From Streptomyces sp. S465 (GTDB lineage Bacteria > Actinomycetota > Actinomycetes > Streptomycetales > Streptomycetaceae), in contig NZ_CP114036.1 in the NCBI RefSeq assembly GCF_026898115.1, positions 434,001-498,000 of the forward strand: DNA of 64,000 nt, written 5' to 3'. The position numbers and the translations under genes are program-made. The notes below the pieces were generated by a model, which made no database searches, had not been told where the DNA came from, and saw nothing but the letters and a program-made list of their open reading frames with translations. Positions 53,929 to 62,765 of this stretch are shown one piece after another (positions within the stretch are counted from its first letter, which is position 1; each line of letters opens with the position of its first letter).

Positions 53929-55371
53929 TCAGCCGCGCTGCCACTGCTGGTTGGCGCCGCCGGTGCAGCTCCACTGGATGAGCGCGGCCTTGTCGGCCGT
54001 GGACTCGTCCGCGACGTCCAGGCACTTGCCGCTGGAGCGGGCGGTGAACCGGACGTAGCCGTCACCGGTGTCGGTGGCCCGCCACTGCTGGTTCGTCCCC
54101 GTGCCGCAGGCCGCCTGGACCACGGTGGCGCCGTCGGCGGTGGAGCCGCCGGCCACCGTCAGGCACTGGGAGCTGTGCCGGGCGATCAGCTGGACGTGTC
54201 CGTCGCCCGCGTCCTTGGCCCAGAACAGCTGATTGCCGCCGCCGTTGCAGGTGTACTGCACGGCCGCCGTGCCCTCGGTCTGCGAGGCGGAGGTGATGTC
54301 GGCGCATTTGCCGCTGTGCCGGGCCTCGAGGGTGGTGTACGGGCCGCCGGAGCCGGTCACGGTGCCCGCCGCGGTGTCGATGGTGAGCTGCGGATACCAG
54401 TCCATGGTCAGGGTGGTGGCGGTGGGGAAGGCCAGCGGCAGCCAGACGTAGCGCGAGTCGTTGACCGTGCCGCCGAAGGAGTTGCCCCAGCGGTCGCCCA
54501 GGTAGAGGTAGGAGGTGGTACCGCTGCCCTGCACCGGCAGGACGTAGGCGGTCTGCGAGCCGTAGGCGGTGGCGTCGCCGACGTCGCGCATCCCGCTCCA
54601 GGGGCCGGCCAGGCTGGTGGCGGTGGCGTACTGCTGCTGGTTGGGGTTCCAGCCGGTGGCGCCGGAGGTCAGCATGAAGTACACGTTGCCGCGTTTGAAG
54701 AGCGCCGGTGCCTCGCGGTGGCCGCCGGGCCAGGGGTTGGCCACCAGGCTCGCCACCCCGGTGTAGTCGTCGGTCAGCCGGTAGATCTGCAGGTCGTAGT
54801 TCTCCCGGGCGGCCGAGACCATGTACCCGGTGCCGTCGCTGTCCCGGAACAGGGTGATGTCACGGGACATGTGCGTATCCAGCGGGCGGAAGCTGCCCTG
54901 CCAGGTGTAGTCGCCGTCGACGGTGGCGGAGGTGGCGACGGCCGCGCGCGCCTCGCTGTAGTCACTGCCGTTCTCCTTGTGCATCCACATCACGAACCGC
55001 TGGGTCCGCTCGTTGTAGAGCACCTTGGGCCGCTCGATATTGGCGGTGGCCAGTTCGGGGTCGGTGGCCTGGGTGAGGACGTGGCGGCGGAACTCCCAGT
55101 TCTTCAGGTCCGTGGAGCGGTAGGCGGACACATAGCGGAAGGTGTTGTCGGCGTTGCGGTTCTCACCGAACCAGTAGTAGTACGCGCCGACCTTGATGAC
55201 TCCCCCGCCGTGGGCGTGCACCGCCTCGCCCGTGGTGGTGGTGAACTGGGTGGCGTTGGCCACGGTGACGGGGGCGGCCTGTGCCGCGCCGGCTCCCGTC
55301 AGCGGGGCCAGCAGCCCGAGGAGGGCGGCCACGAGGAAGGACCATGGACGGGTCCGGGGACGCCCGCGCAT
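53929..55371 (-). CDS. Secreted GH43 (subfamily 24-like exo-beta-1,3-galactanase) with CBM13/ricin domain
   Basis: A 480-residue exo-protein: Sec leader, then a five-bladed GH43 propeller (HAHGGGVIKVGAYYYWFGEN; NIERPKVLYNERTQRFVMWMH; HMSRDITLFRDSDGTGYMVS). A ricin-type beta-trefoil closes it, with three QxW-like repeats (NQLFW, NQQW, NQQW). This module pair and the NIERPKV segment match exo-beta-1,3-galactanases of arabinogalactan degradation. ATG 55371 touches the previous gene's TGA (TGATG), so translation is coupled; GTG 55374 is an alternative start. Confidence 0.82.
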   Translation of the reverse strand: MRGRPRTRPWSFLVAALLGLLAPLTGAGAAQAAPVTVANATQFTTTTGEAVHAHGGGVIKVGAYYYWFGENRNADNTFRYVSAYRSTDLKNWEFRRHVLTQATDPELATANIERPKVLYNERTQRFVMWMHKENGSDYSEARAAVATSATVDGDYTWQGSFRPLDTHMSRDITLFRDSDGTGYMVSAARENYDLQIYRLTDDYTGVASLVANPWPGGHREAPALFKRGNVYFMLTSGATGWNPNQQQYATATSLAGPWSGMRDVGDATAYGSQTAYVLPVQGSGTTSYLYLGDRWGNSFGGTVNDSRYVWLPLAFPTATTLTMDWYPQLTIDTAAGTVTGSGGPYTTLEARHSGKCADITSASQTEGTAAVQYTCNGGGNQLFWAKDAGDGHVQLIARHSSQCLTVAGGSTADGATVVQAACGTGTNQQWRATDTGDGYVRFTARSSGKCLDVADESTADKAALIQWSCTGGANQQWQRG

Positions 55372-57275
55372 CACACGGTCTCCTTCAGGACGGTGAAGTG
55401 GCGGGCGAAGCCGGTGAGTCCGGGAAGTTCCCGGACGGGGGTCCAGGTCCGGAAGCCGTCCAGGCTGTCGCTGTAGTAGTACTTCTGCTCGGTGTAGCCG
55501 TCGAAGTAGATCCGCCAGCCGCCGTTGTCCAGGCGCACCAGCGCCGGCCCCTCACGCCAGCTGCCCCAGCCGGCCCAGTTCCCCGTGCCGCGGAAGGTGT
55601 ACGGCCCGCCGAGGCTGGTGGCGGTGGCGTGCTCGATGTACTTGGTCGTCTCCTGCTTGGTGAAGGCGTGGTACTGCCCGGCGTGGCGGACGACGAAGGT
55701 GTCGATGTAGTTGGAGGTGTCCAGACCCGTCAGCGGTCGGGGCGTCGTCCAGGCGGACAGCGACGCGTTGGTGGCGGTGAGCAGATGCGGCCGGAAGATG
55801 TAATCGGGGGTGGCGGTGGTGTCGAGCGAGACGACGATGTGGACGCTGCCGTCGTCGTCCACGAAGAACTCGGGCGCCCAGGTGCGCTCCAGCCCGGACA
55901 CCGGCAGGGTGTGGTTGCGGACGAAGGTCCAGTTGACGCGGTCGCGGCTGCGCGCGAAACCGATGGTGTTCCCGGTCCAGTCGGTCGTGTAGACGATGTA
56001 GTAGTAGCCGTCGGTGTGCTTGATGACGCTGGGGTCGCGGATGAGCCCGGACGGCGGGGTGTAGGCGGGGCCCTTGAGCAGCGTGTACGTGGTCGCGTCG
56101 GACGACTGGTAGACGTACATGTTCGACTCGCTGCTGTTGGTGAACGCCGTCATGGTGTAGCGGGTGGCGGCCGTGGTGTCCCGGGTGGGCGCGTCGGCCA
56201 CCGGCACGCCGAAGTCCGGGGTGCCGTCGGCCTTCCAGCCGAGGGCCTGGACGCGGGTGTGCCGGTTGGGGTCGTTCAGCGGGTCGCCGGTGATGTCCTT
56301 GTACTGGCGGGCGTGGTAGACGAGGAGGTCGGTGCGGCCGTCCTCGGCGACGGTGAAGGAGTTGTGGCCGGGGCCGTACTGGTGGGTGGTGTCGTTGCTC
56401 GAGAACACCGGCTGCGGGCTCTTCTGCCAGGAGGCGGCGGCCAGCGGGTCGCTGTCGGCGGAGGCGGTCAGCAGCCCCATGCAGTAGTGGGCGTCGGTGG
56501 CGCTGGCGGAGTAGGTGAGGAAGAGCCGGCCGTGTCTGCGCAGGACCGAGGGGCCCTCGTTGACCTTGTAGCCGATGGTCTCCCAGTCGTACGTCGGCCG
56601 GGAGATCTCCACCTGGGGCCCGGTGACGGTCCACGGGTTGGCCATCCGGGCGATGTAGATGCTCGAGTTGTTGCCGACGTCCGGGTTGCTCTGGGCCCAG
56701 ACGAGGTAGCGGGTGCCGCCCAGGGCGAAGGTGGAGGCGTCGAGGGAGAAGGAGTCGATGGGCGTGACGATGCGGCCCTTCTCGGTCCAGGTCCCGGTGA
56801 GGGGGTCGGCGCTCGCGTTCTCCAGCACCCACATCCGGATCTTCCAGACGTCCTCGGCGGGCGCCGCGGCGAAGTAGACGTACCACTTTCCGTCGATGAA
56901 GTGGAGCTCCGGGGCCCAGATGTGGGCGCCCATGTCGCCGCTGGTGTGCTTCTTCCAGATCACCGACTCGGCGGCGGTGGCCAGGCCGGCGATGGTCCGG
57001 GAGCGGCGCAGGACGATGCGGTCGTACTCGGGGACGGTGGCCGTGAAGTAGTAGTAGCCGTCGGTGTGCTTGACGATGTGCGGATCGGCGCGCTGCCGCA
57101 CCAGCGGATTGGCGTAGGAGGCGGCCTTGGCGGCCGCCCGCGGCGCGGTGGGAGCGGCGGGGGCGGCGGCGGTGGCGGCCTGCGCGACACCGGTGGTTCC
57201 CGCGGCCGCGCCCAGGGCGAGGGCGCCCATCAGCACGTATCTGCGGCTGGGCGGGGGTGCTTCGCTGCGGCTCAT
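55371..57275 (-). CDS. Tat-exported two-module GH43 enzyme
   Basis: A 634-residue protein with Tat leader SRRYVLMGALALGAAAG and two consecutive five-bladed propellers. Module 1 (about residues 52-365) starts ANPLVRQRADPHIVKHTDGYYYF, with HIWAPELHFIDGKWYVYF and EGPSVLRRHGRLFLTYSAS, typical for arabinofuranosidases/xylosidases. Module 2 (about 375-630) has RDPSVIKHTDGYYYIVYTTD, WAPEFFVDDDGSVHIVVS and EGPALVRLDNGGWRIYFDG. Each has its own Asp/Glu set, so both may be active on different arabinosyl linkages. It lies 33 bp after a GH43 fragment. Confidence 0.85.
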   Translation of the reverse strand: MSRSEAPPPSRRYVLMGALALGAAAGTTGVAQAATAAAPAAPTAPRAAAKAASYANPLVRQRADPHIVKHTDGYYYFTATVPEYDRIVLRRSRTIAGLATAAESVIWKKHTSGDMGAHIWAPELHFIDGKWYVYFAAAPAEDVWKIRMWVLENASADPLTGTWTEKGRIVTPIDSFSLDASTFALGGTRYLVWAQSNPDVGNNSSIYIARMANPWTVTGPQVEISRPTYDWETIGYKVNEGPSVLRRHGRLFLTYSASATDAHYCMGLLTASADSDPLAAASWQKSPQPVFSSNDTTHQYGPGHNSFTVAEDGRTDLLVYHARQYKDITGDPLNDPNRHTRVQALGWKADGTPDFGVPVADAPTRDTTAATRYTMTAFTNSSESNMYVYQSSDATTYTLLKGPAYTPPSGLIRDPSVIKHTDGYYYIVYTTDWTGNTIGFARSRDRVNWTFVRNHTLPVSGLERTWAPEFFVDDDGSVHIVVSLDTTATPDYIFRPHLLTATNASLSAWTTPRPLTGLDTSNYIDTFVVRHAGQYHAFTKQETTKYIEHATATSLGGPYTFRGTGNWAGWGSWREGPALVRLDNGGWRIYFDGYTEQKYYYSDSLDGFRTWTPVRELPGLTGFARHFTVLKETV

Positions 57276-57308
57276 AGGGTCTCTCCTGCTCTGGCTTGTA
57301 GTGCGCGG

Positions 57309-57533
57309 CTAGGCGGGCCCGATGCGGACGGGCTGGATACCGGCCTGCGTCGGGCGGATCTTCCGGATGGCGCCGTCGGGGTCGAACCGCATCCGGTCGA
57401 TGGCGACCTCGCGGTGGGTGCCGTCGCCGCCGGGGCGGGCGAAGCGGTGGTGGACGATGTACCACTCGTCACGGCCCGGTACGTGGAAGACGGAGTTGTG
57501 ACCGGTGCCGAGGATCTGGTCGCCGGTGTCCAT
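57309..57533 (-). pseudogene. GH43 C-terminal remnant with intact ribosome binding site
   Basis: Seventy-four codons, MDTGDQILGTGHNSVFHVPG then EWYIVHHRFARPG and EVAIDRMRFDPDGAIRKI. The GTGHNS and WYIVHHR segments are the last blades of a GH43 enzyme; the catalytic blades are missing. A good AGGAG sits 7 bp before ATG 57533, and an 11-bp palindrome lies further up, so the promoter end survives while the gene body has been deleted. It may still be translated as a leader peptide of the GH43 operon. Confidence 0.65.
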
Positions 57534-57616
57534 CAGAGGCTCCTGCGATTCGAAGTGATCGAATTTGTTCGGAGGTTAAGGGTTCTGATGACTTCGGACA
57601 TCCCCTGGTAAGGGTG

Positions 57617-57627
57617 CGAAAGTTTCG
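57617..57627. promoter_or_regulatory. LacI-like operator of the GH43 operon
   Basis: CGAAAGTTTCG, a perfect odd palindrome, with the overlapping GTTTCGAAAAC extending to 57632. It lies about 85 bp upstream of the GH43 remnant and resembles the GAAACGTTTC pair at 12702-12724 but has different spacing. Confidence 0.55.
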
Positions 57628-57772
57628 AAAACCATGGAGCCCTGGCGGACGCGCCATGGGGCGGTGCGGGACGGGCGGGTCGGACGAAGGCGCGGGCCGT
57701 TGACCTTCTCCAAGGGGGAAGCCCCAGCATCGTGGTGACCGGGCGAGGTGCCCGGCGACGAGGAGGACGGGC

Positions 57773-58858
57773 ATGGGGCTGCTGACGATCGGCGCGTTCG
57801 CGAGGGCATCGCGGCTGTCCCCCAAGGCACTTCGCCTCTACGACGAACTCGGGCTGCTGCCGCCCGCCCATGTCGATCCGCACTCCGGCTACCGCCGCTA
57901 CGATCCGGCACAGCTGGAGCGGGCCCGCCTGGTGGCGTGGCTGAGGCGGCTCGGCATGCCGCTGGCGGACATCCGCGCGGTGTGCGAGCTGACACCGCGG
58001 GCGGCGGCGCGCGAGGTGCGCGCGTACTGGGCGCGGGTCGAGGCCGACACCGCGGCCAGGCGGGACCTGGCCGCCTTCCTCGTCGACCATCTGTCCGGAA
58101 GGGACACCACGATGTCCGACACCGCTACCTCCGCCGCCCACGGCACACTGGGCATCCGCTACGCCGTGCTCTCCGACACCGGCTCGGTCCGGGAGCGCAA
58201 CGACGACGCCGGCTATGCCGGTCCGCGGCTGCTCGCCGTGGCCGACGGCTTCGGCGGACGGCACGCCAGCGAGGCGGCGATCGAGGCGCTCAAACCGCTG
58301 GACGCGGGTGTGCCGGGCGGGGAACTGCTGAGCGCCCTGGAGGACGCGGCGCACCGGGCCCGGGAGTCGGTGTCCGCGCTGGCCGCGTCCGACCCCGCGC
58401 TGCGGGACGTCGGGACGACGCTCACCGCGATGGTGTGGTCGGGCTCCCGGCTGGGGCTGGTCCATATCGGCGATTCGCGGGCCTATGTGCTGCGCGACGG
58501 CGGACTCTTCCAGATCACCCATGACCACACCGTGGTCCAGTCGCTGATCGACGAGGGGCGCATCACCGAGGAGGAGGCCGCCTCGCACCCCCAACGGGCG
58601 CTGCTGCTGCGCGCCGTGGGCGGCGATGCGGCGTTCGAGCCGGACCTCGCCCTGCGGAACGCCCGCGCCGGGGACCGCTATCTGCTGTGCTCGGACGGGC
58701 TGACGGAAGTCGTACCCACCGAGGGGATCCAGCGCGTCCTCGCCTCGGAGGCCGACCCGGGCGGGGCCGTACGGGAGCTGGTCGCCCTCGCGATCCGCGC
58801 GGGCGGGCCCGACAACGTCACCTGCGCAGTAGCCCATGTGCTCGAGCAGCGGCGCTGA
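57773..58858 (+). CDS. MerR-type regulator fused to PP2C phosphatase
   Basis: A 361-residue fusion. Residues 1-115 are a MerR HTH with its coiled helix (LLTIGAFARASRLSPKALRLYDELGLL, GYRRYDPAQLERARLVAWLRRLGMPLADI). From about residue 125 comes a complete PP2C serine/threonine phosphatase: RYAVLSDTGSVRERNDDAG, LLAVADGFGGRHASEAA, LVHIGDSRAYVLRDGG, YLLCSDGLTEV and GGPDNVTCAVAHV, including the metal-binding aspartates. It probably links a phosphorylation signal to transcription of a neighbour; the target is unknown. Confidence 0.87.
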   Translation: MGLLTIGAFARASRLSPKALRLYDELGLLPPAHVDPHSGYRRYDPAQLERARLVAWLRRLGMPLADIRAVCELTPRAAAREVRAYWARVEADTAARRDLAAFLVDHLSGRDTTMSDTATSAAHGTLGIRYAVLSDTGSVRERNDDAGYAGPRLLAVADGFGGRHASEAAIEALKPLDAGVPGGELLSALEDAAHRARESVSALAASDPALRDVGTTLTAMVWSGSRLGLVHIGDSRAYVLRDGGLFQITHDHTVVQSLIDEGRITEEEAASHPQRALLLRAVGGDAAFEPDLALRNARAGDRYLLCSDGLTEVVPTEGIQRVLASEADPGGAVRELVALAIRAGGPDNVTCAVAHVLEQRR

Positions 58859-58931
58859 CGCCGCATCAGCCGCCGCATCAGCCTCCGTATGAGCCGCCGC
58901 CCTGCCCGTCCGGCCCGCACACTGTGACCGA

Positions 58932-58949
58932 TTGTTGAACGTTGTTGAA
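58932..58949 (+). promoter_or_regulatory. Direct repeat upstream of GH127
   Basis: TTGTTGAA occurs at 58932-58939 and 58942-58949, exactly 10 bp apart, with AACGTT bridging them. It lies about 120 bp before the GH127 start in an AT-richer patch and may be an activator or repressor site. Confidence 0.45.
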
Positions 58950-59072
58950 TGGTGTGTGCAAACTCTTGTCGACCGGACGAATGCCTCCATATGCTCACGG
59001 CGGAAACCGATTTCCACTCCTGATGACCGGGTGACAGACACGCCCGGCGGCGCGTGGCGAAGGGGTAGGCGG

Positions 59073-61031
59073 ATGTCCGCAGGTCCGATCCGGCTCTCAC
59101 CAGGAGCGCACACCGCCCTCCGCCCGGCCACCGCGGCGCGGATCACCGGGGGTTTCTGGGCCGCCAGACGGCGCGTCAACGCCGAGGTGAGCCTCCCGCA
59201 GGGACCGGACCGGCTGGAGCGGGCGGGCAACCTGGCCAATCTGCGGGCCGCCGCGGGAGCGGCGCCGGCCCAGTCCGGTTTCCGGGGCGACTTCCCGTTC
59301 CAGGACTCCGATGTGCACAAGTGGCTGGAGGCGGCGTCCTGGCAGCTGGCGGACGGTGGCGGGGGGCCCGCCGAGGAGGAGCTGTCCCGGCAGGTGGAGC
59401 GACTGGCCGGGATGGTCGCGGCCGCCCAGGCCGAGGACGGCTATCTCCAGACGTACTACCAGCTGGGGCCGGACGCCCGGCGGTGGGCGGAACCGCACTG
59501 GGGGCACGAGCTGTACTGCGCCGGCCATCTCCTCCAGGCCGCGGTCGCACACCGCCGGGCCACCGGCGGGGACGGGCTGCTCGATGTGGCGGTGCGGTGC
59601 GCCGGTCTCATCGGCACCAGGTTCGGACCCGGCAAGGACGAGACGGTGTGCGGCCATCCGGAGATCGAGACGGCGCTGGTCGAGCTGTACCGGGAAACCG
59701 GTGACCGGCGCCATCTCGATCTGGCGGCGTACTTCGTGGAGCGGCGCGGGCAGGGCAGTCTCGGCGACGGCCCGGTGGACGGCGCGGCCGGCCCCCGGCC
59801 CGGGGCACCCTACTGGCAGGACCACGTCCGGGTGCGGGACGCGACGGCGGTCGCCGGGCACGCGGTGCGCCAGCTGTATCTCCTGGCCGGGGCCGCGGAC
59901 GTGGCGGCGGAGACCGGTGACGCGGGGCTGCGGGACGCCCTGGTGCGGCTGTGGGAGGACATGGCCGCGACGAAGACCTATCTGACGGGCGGGGTGGGCT
60001 CCCGGCACGACCTGGAGTCCTTCGGGGACGCGTACGAGCTGCCGCCGGACCGGGCGTACGCGGAGACCTGCGCGGCCGTCGCCGCCATCCACTTCGGATG
60101 GCGGATGGCGCTGCTGACAGGGGACGCCCGCTACAGCGACCTGGTGGAGCGGACCCTGTTCAACGGCTTCGCCTCGGGGATGTCGCTGGACGGCGAGCGC
60201 TGGCTCTATGTCAATCCGCTCCAGGTACGCCAGGACGAGGAGGGCCGTAAGGCCACCGCCGGTGACCGAAGTCCCCACCGGACGCCGTGGTTCCGTTGTG
60301 CCTGCTGCCCGCCCAACGTGATGCGGCTGCTGGCCTCGCTGCCGCACTACATGGCCAGCGGTGACGCCGAGGGGCTCCAGCTGCACCAGTACGCCTCCGG
60401 CTCGTACGAGGCGGGCGGCGGAGCGGTGCGGGTGGGGACCGGCTACCCCTGGGAGGGACGGATCGCGGTGGTCGTGGACCAGGTCCCGAAGGACACCGAC
60501 TGGACGCTGTCGCTGCGCATCCCGCACTGGGCTCAGACGTACGAGGTGACGGTCGGCGGGGAGCCGGTGGCCGAACAGGCGGAGCACGGCTGGCTGCGGC
60601 TGCGGCGGCGCTGGCGGCCCGGTGAGACCGTCGTCCTGAGCCTGCCGCTGGACGCCCGGCTCACCCGGCCCGATCCACGGGTCGACGCGGTGCGCGGCTG
60701 CGCCGCGATCGAGCGCGGTCCGCTGGTGTACTGCCTGGAACAGCCCGACCAGCCCGCCGGGCTGCGGCTGGACGAGATCGCCCTCGTCGCGGGCGCCGCG
60801 CTGCACCACGAGCACCGGCCGGAGCTGCTCGGCGGGGTGACCGTGATCACCTCGCCGGCCGTGCGCCGTACCGCCTCGCGCGACGGCTGGTGGCCGTACC
60901 GGAACGGCGGGGGCTCCGGCGGGGACACGGGCGGCACGAAGACCTCCGCGCCGGTCCGGGTGACCGCCATCCCGTACTACGCCTGGGCGAACCGCGAGCC
61001 CGGCGCGATGCGGGTGTGGATTCCGGTATAG
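59073..61031 (+). CDS. GH127 beta-L-arabinofuranosidase, canonical type
   Basis: A 652-residue cytoplasmic enzyme. The family metal-thiolate residues are complete: Glu331 and Cys333 (YAETCAAVAAIHFGWRM) and Cys411-Cys412 (FRCACCPPNVMRLL), at nearly the numbering of Bifidobacterium HypBA1 (338, 340, 417, 418). The barrel begins GGFWAARRRVNAEVSLPQG and the protein ends in a beta-sandwich. No signal peptide, so it acts on imported arabino-oligosaccharides, in contrast to the two exported DUF1680 paralogues. AGGGG precedes ATG 59073. Confidence 0.92.
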   Translation: MSAGPIRLSPGAHTALRPATAARITGGFWAARRRVNAEVSLPQGPDRLERAGNLANLRAAAGAAPAQSGFRGDFPFQDSDVHKWLEAASWQLADGGGGPAEEELSRQVERLAGMVAAAQAEDGYLQTYYQLGPDARRWAEPHWGHELYCAGHLLQAAVAHRRATGGDGLLDVAVRCAGLIGTRFGPGKDETVCGHPEIETALVELYRETGDRRHLDLAAYFVERRGQGSLGDGPVDGAAGPRPGAPYWQDHVRVRDATAVAGHAVRQLYLLAGAADVAAETGDAGLRDALVRLWEDMAATKTYLTGGVGSRHDLESFGDAYELPPDRAYAETCAAVAAIHFGWRMALLTGDARYSDLVERTLFNGFASGMSLDGERWLYVNPLQVRQDEEGRKATAGDRSPHRTPWFRCACCPPNVMRLLASLPHYMASGDAEGLQLHQYASGSYEAGGGAVRVGTGYPWEGRIAVVVDQVPKDTDWTLSLRIPHWAQTYEVTVGGEPVAEQAEHGWLRLRRRWRPGETVVLSLPLDARLTRPDPRVDAVRGCAAIERGPLVYCLEQPDQPAGLRLDEIALVAGAALHHEHRPELLGGVTVITSPAVRRTASRDGWWPYRNGGGSGGDTGGTKTSAPVRVTAIPYYAWANREPGAMRVWIPV

Positions 61032-61118
61032 CCCGCGCGGCACCTCCGGTGGGAGGATGCGGCCGACTCATTGATCATGTGGTTCACGGTCGTTCGCCGA
61101 CCCTGCCCCGGAGGTGCC

Positions 61119-61913
61119 GTGTTCGCTCGCTCCGCGTTGCCCGTCATAGCCGTCGCCGCCGTATCCGCCCTGCTGGCCGGGTGCACGAGTACCAAGTCGT
61201 CGGGGTCCGGCGGTTCGGACATCAGCCTGGTGAAGCCCGGGAAGCTCACGACCTGTACCCATCTGCCCTATCCGCCCTTCCAGTCCACACAGGGCAAGAA
61301 GATCGTCGGTTTCGATGTGGACATCGTCGATCTCGTCGCCTCGGCGCTCGATGTGCGGCAGGAGATCGTGGACACGCCCTTCGAGGGCATCCAGTCCGGT
61401 GAGGACCTCAACACCAACCAGTGCGACGTGGCCGCCGCCGGGATGACCATCACCGAGGTGCGCGAGAAGAACCTGGACTTCTCCGCCCCGTATTTCGAGG
61501 CCACCCAGGCCCTGCTCACCGCCAAGGGCAAGCCGTACAAGACCCTCGCCGACCTCAAGGGCAAGAAGCTCGCGGTCCAGCAGGGGACCACCGGCGAGAG
61601 TTACGCCCAAAAGCACGCCAAGGGCGCCGAACTGGTCCAGTTCGAGGACCTCGCGCTGCTGCTGACCGCCGTCAAGACCGGACAGACCGACGCGGGGATC
61701 AACGACAACGGGGTGCTCTACGACTACGTCAAGGACAACCCCGACACCGCGGTGACGGCCGAGTTCGACACCGGCGAGCAGTACGGCATCGCCGTGCGGA
61801 CCGGCAATGACGCACTGCGCAAGAAGATCAACGCGGTGCTGGAGGAGGCCCGTGCGGACGGCTCCTACGACCGCGTCTACAAGAAGTGGTTCGGCACCGC
61901 GCCCAAGAAATGA
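61119..61913 (+). CDS. Polar amino acid ABC transporter, substrate-binding lipoprotein
   Basis: A 264-residue lipoprotein with leader ALPVIAVAAVSALLAGC, the lipobox LLAGC placing the lipidated Cys near residue 23. The SBP_bac_3 fold is shown by PYPPFQSTQGKKIVGFDVDIVDLVAS and DFSAPYFEATQALL. This family binds amino acids or opines. GTG 61119 has GGAGG just upstream; the longer frame to 61071 lacks a good site. First gene of a three-gene ABC operon. Confidence 0.9.
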   Translation: MFARSALPVIAVAAVSALLAGCTSTKSSGSGGSDISLVKPGKLTTCTHLPYPPFQSTQGKKIVGFDVDIVDLVASALDVRQEIVDTPFEGIQSGEDLNTNQCDVAAAGMTITEVREKNLDFSAPYFEATQALLTAKGKPYKTLADLKGKKLAVQQGTTGESYAQKHAKGAELVQFEDLALLLTAVKTGQTDAGINDNGVLYDYVKDNPDTAVTAEFDTGEQYGIAVRTGNDALRKKINAVLEEARADGSYDRVYKKWFGTAPKK

Positions 61914-61974
61914 CGCCCCCGACGGCCGGCCCGGACGGCCAAACGGAACGTCGGAACCGAGGAGTCCCGCACTT

Positions 61975-62760
61975 ATGGCAATGACCCGCCGACAGCGGAC
62001 GCGGGCGATACGGGCGGTGCAGTACGCCGTGCTCATCGCCCTGCTGCTCGCCATCGTCCTGGCCGCGGACTGGGGTGAGCTGCGGCGCGCGTTCTTCGAC
62101 GCCGAGGTGGCCCGGTCCCTGTTCCCCGACATCATCACCACCGCCCTGGTCAACACCGTCGTCTACACCCTGCTGGGCTTCGGGTTCGGGCTCGTGCTCG
62201 GGGTGGTGCTGGCGCTGATGCGGCTCTCGCGGGTGCCGCCGTACCGCTGGCTGGCGGTCGCCTACATCGAGTTCTTCCGCGGGGTGCCCGCGCTGCTGGT
62301 GTTCATCGCGCTGGGCTTCGGGGTACCGCTCGCCTTCCAGGTGGCGCTGGACCGGTATGTCACGGTCATGCTGGCGCTGGGGCTCGTCGGCGCCGCCTAT
62401 ATCGCCGAGACGATGCGGGCCGGCATCCAGGCGGTGCCCAAGGGGCAGATGGAGGCGGCGCGTTCGCTGGGCATGTCCCACAGCCGGGCGATGGCCTCGA
62501 TCATCATTCCGCAGGCGTTCCGGATCGTCCTGCCGCCGCTGACCAATGAACTGGTGCTGCTGACCAAGGACTCGTCCCTGGTCTATCTGCTGGGGCTCTC
62601 CCTGGACCAGTACGAACTGGCCAAGTTCGGCCGGGACGCGCTGAATCAGCATCGCAGCCTCACCCCGATCCTGGTCGCCGGGGTGTGCTACCTGATCATC
62701 ACCGTTCCGCTCGGCCATCTGGTGCGCCGGCTCGAGGCCCGTGCGGCGAAGGCGAGGTGA
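61975..62760 (+). CDS. Polar amino acid ABC transporter permease
   Basis: A 261-residue HisM/GlnP-type permease with about five helices, [20 protein letters not shown] (family entry motif), [15 protein letters not shown] and the EAA-loop [20 protein letters not shown] for docking the ATPase. GGAG precedes ATG 61975. It lies 61 bp after the binding protein gene and overlaps or abuts the ATPase start. Confidence 0.9.
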   Translation: MAMTRRQRTRAIRAVQYAVLIALLLAIVLAADWGELRRAFFDAEVARSLFPDIITTALVNTVVYTLLGFGFGLVLGVVLALMRLSRVPPYRWLAVAYIEFFRGVPALLVFIALGFGVPLAFQVALDRYVTVMLALGLVGAAYIAETMRAGIQAVPKGQMEAARSLGMSHSRAMASIIIPQAFRIVLPPLTNELVLLTKDSSLVYLLGLSLDQYELAKFGRDALNQHRSLTPILVAGVCYLIITVPLGHLVRRLEARAAKAR

Positions 62761-62765
62761 CCGGA

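Noticed and set aside
57533..59320. Minus-strand open frame of 595 codons opposite MerR-PP2C
   Set aside because: The plus strand has intact MerR and PP2C motifs; the minus translation is Arg/Pro/Gly-rich shadow.
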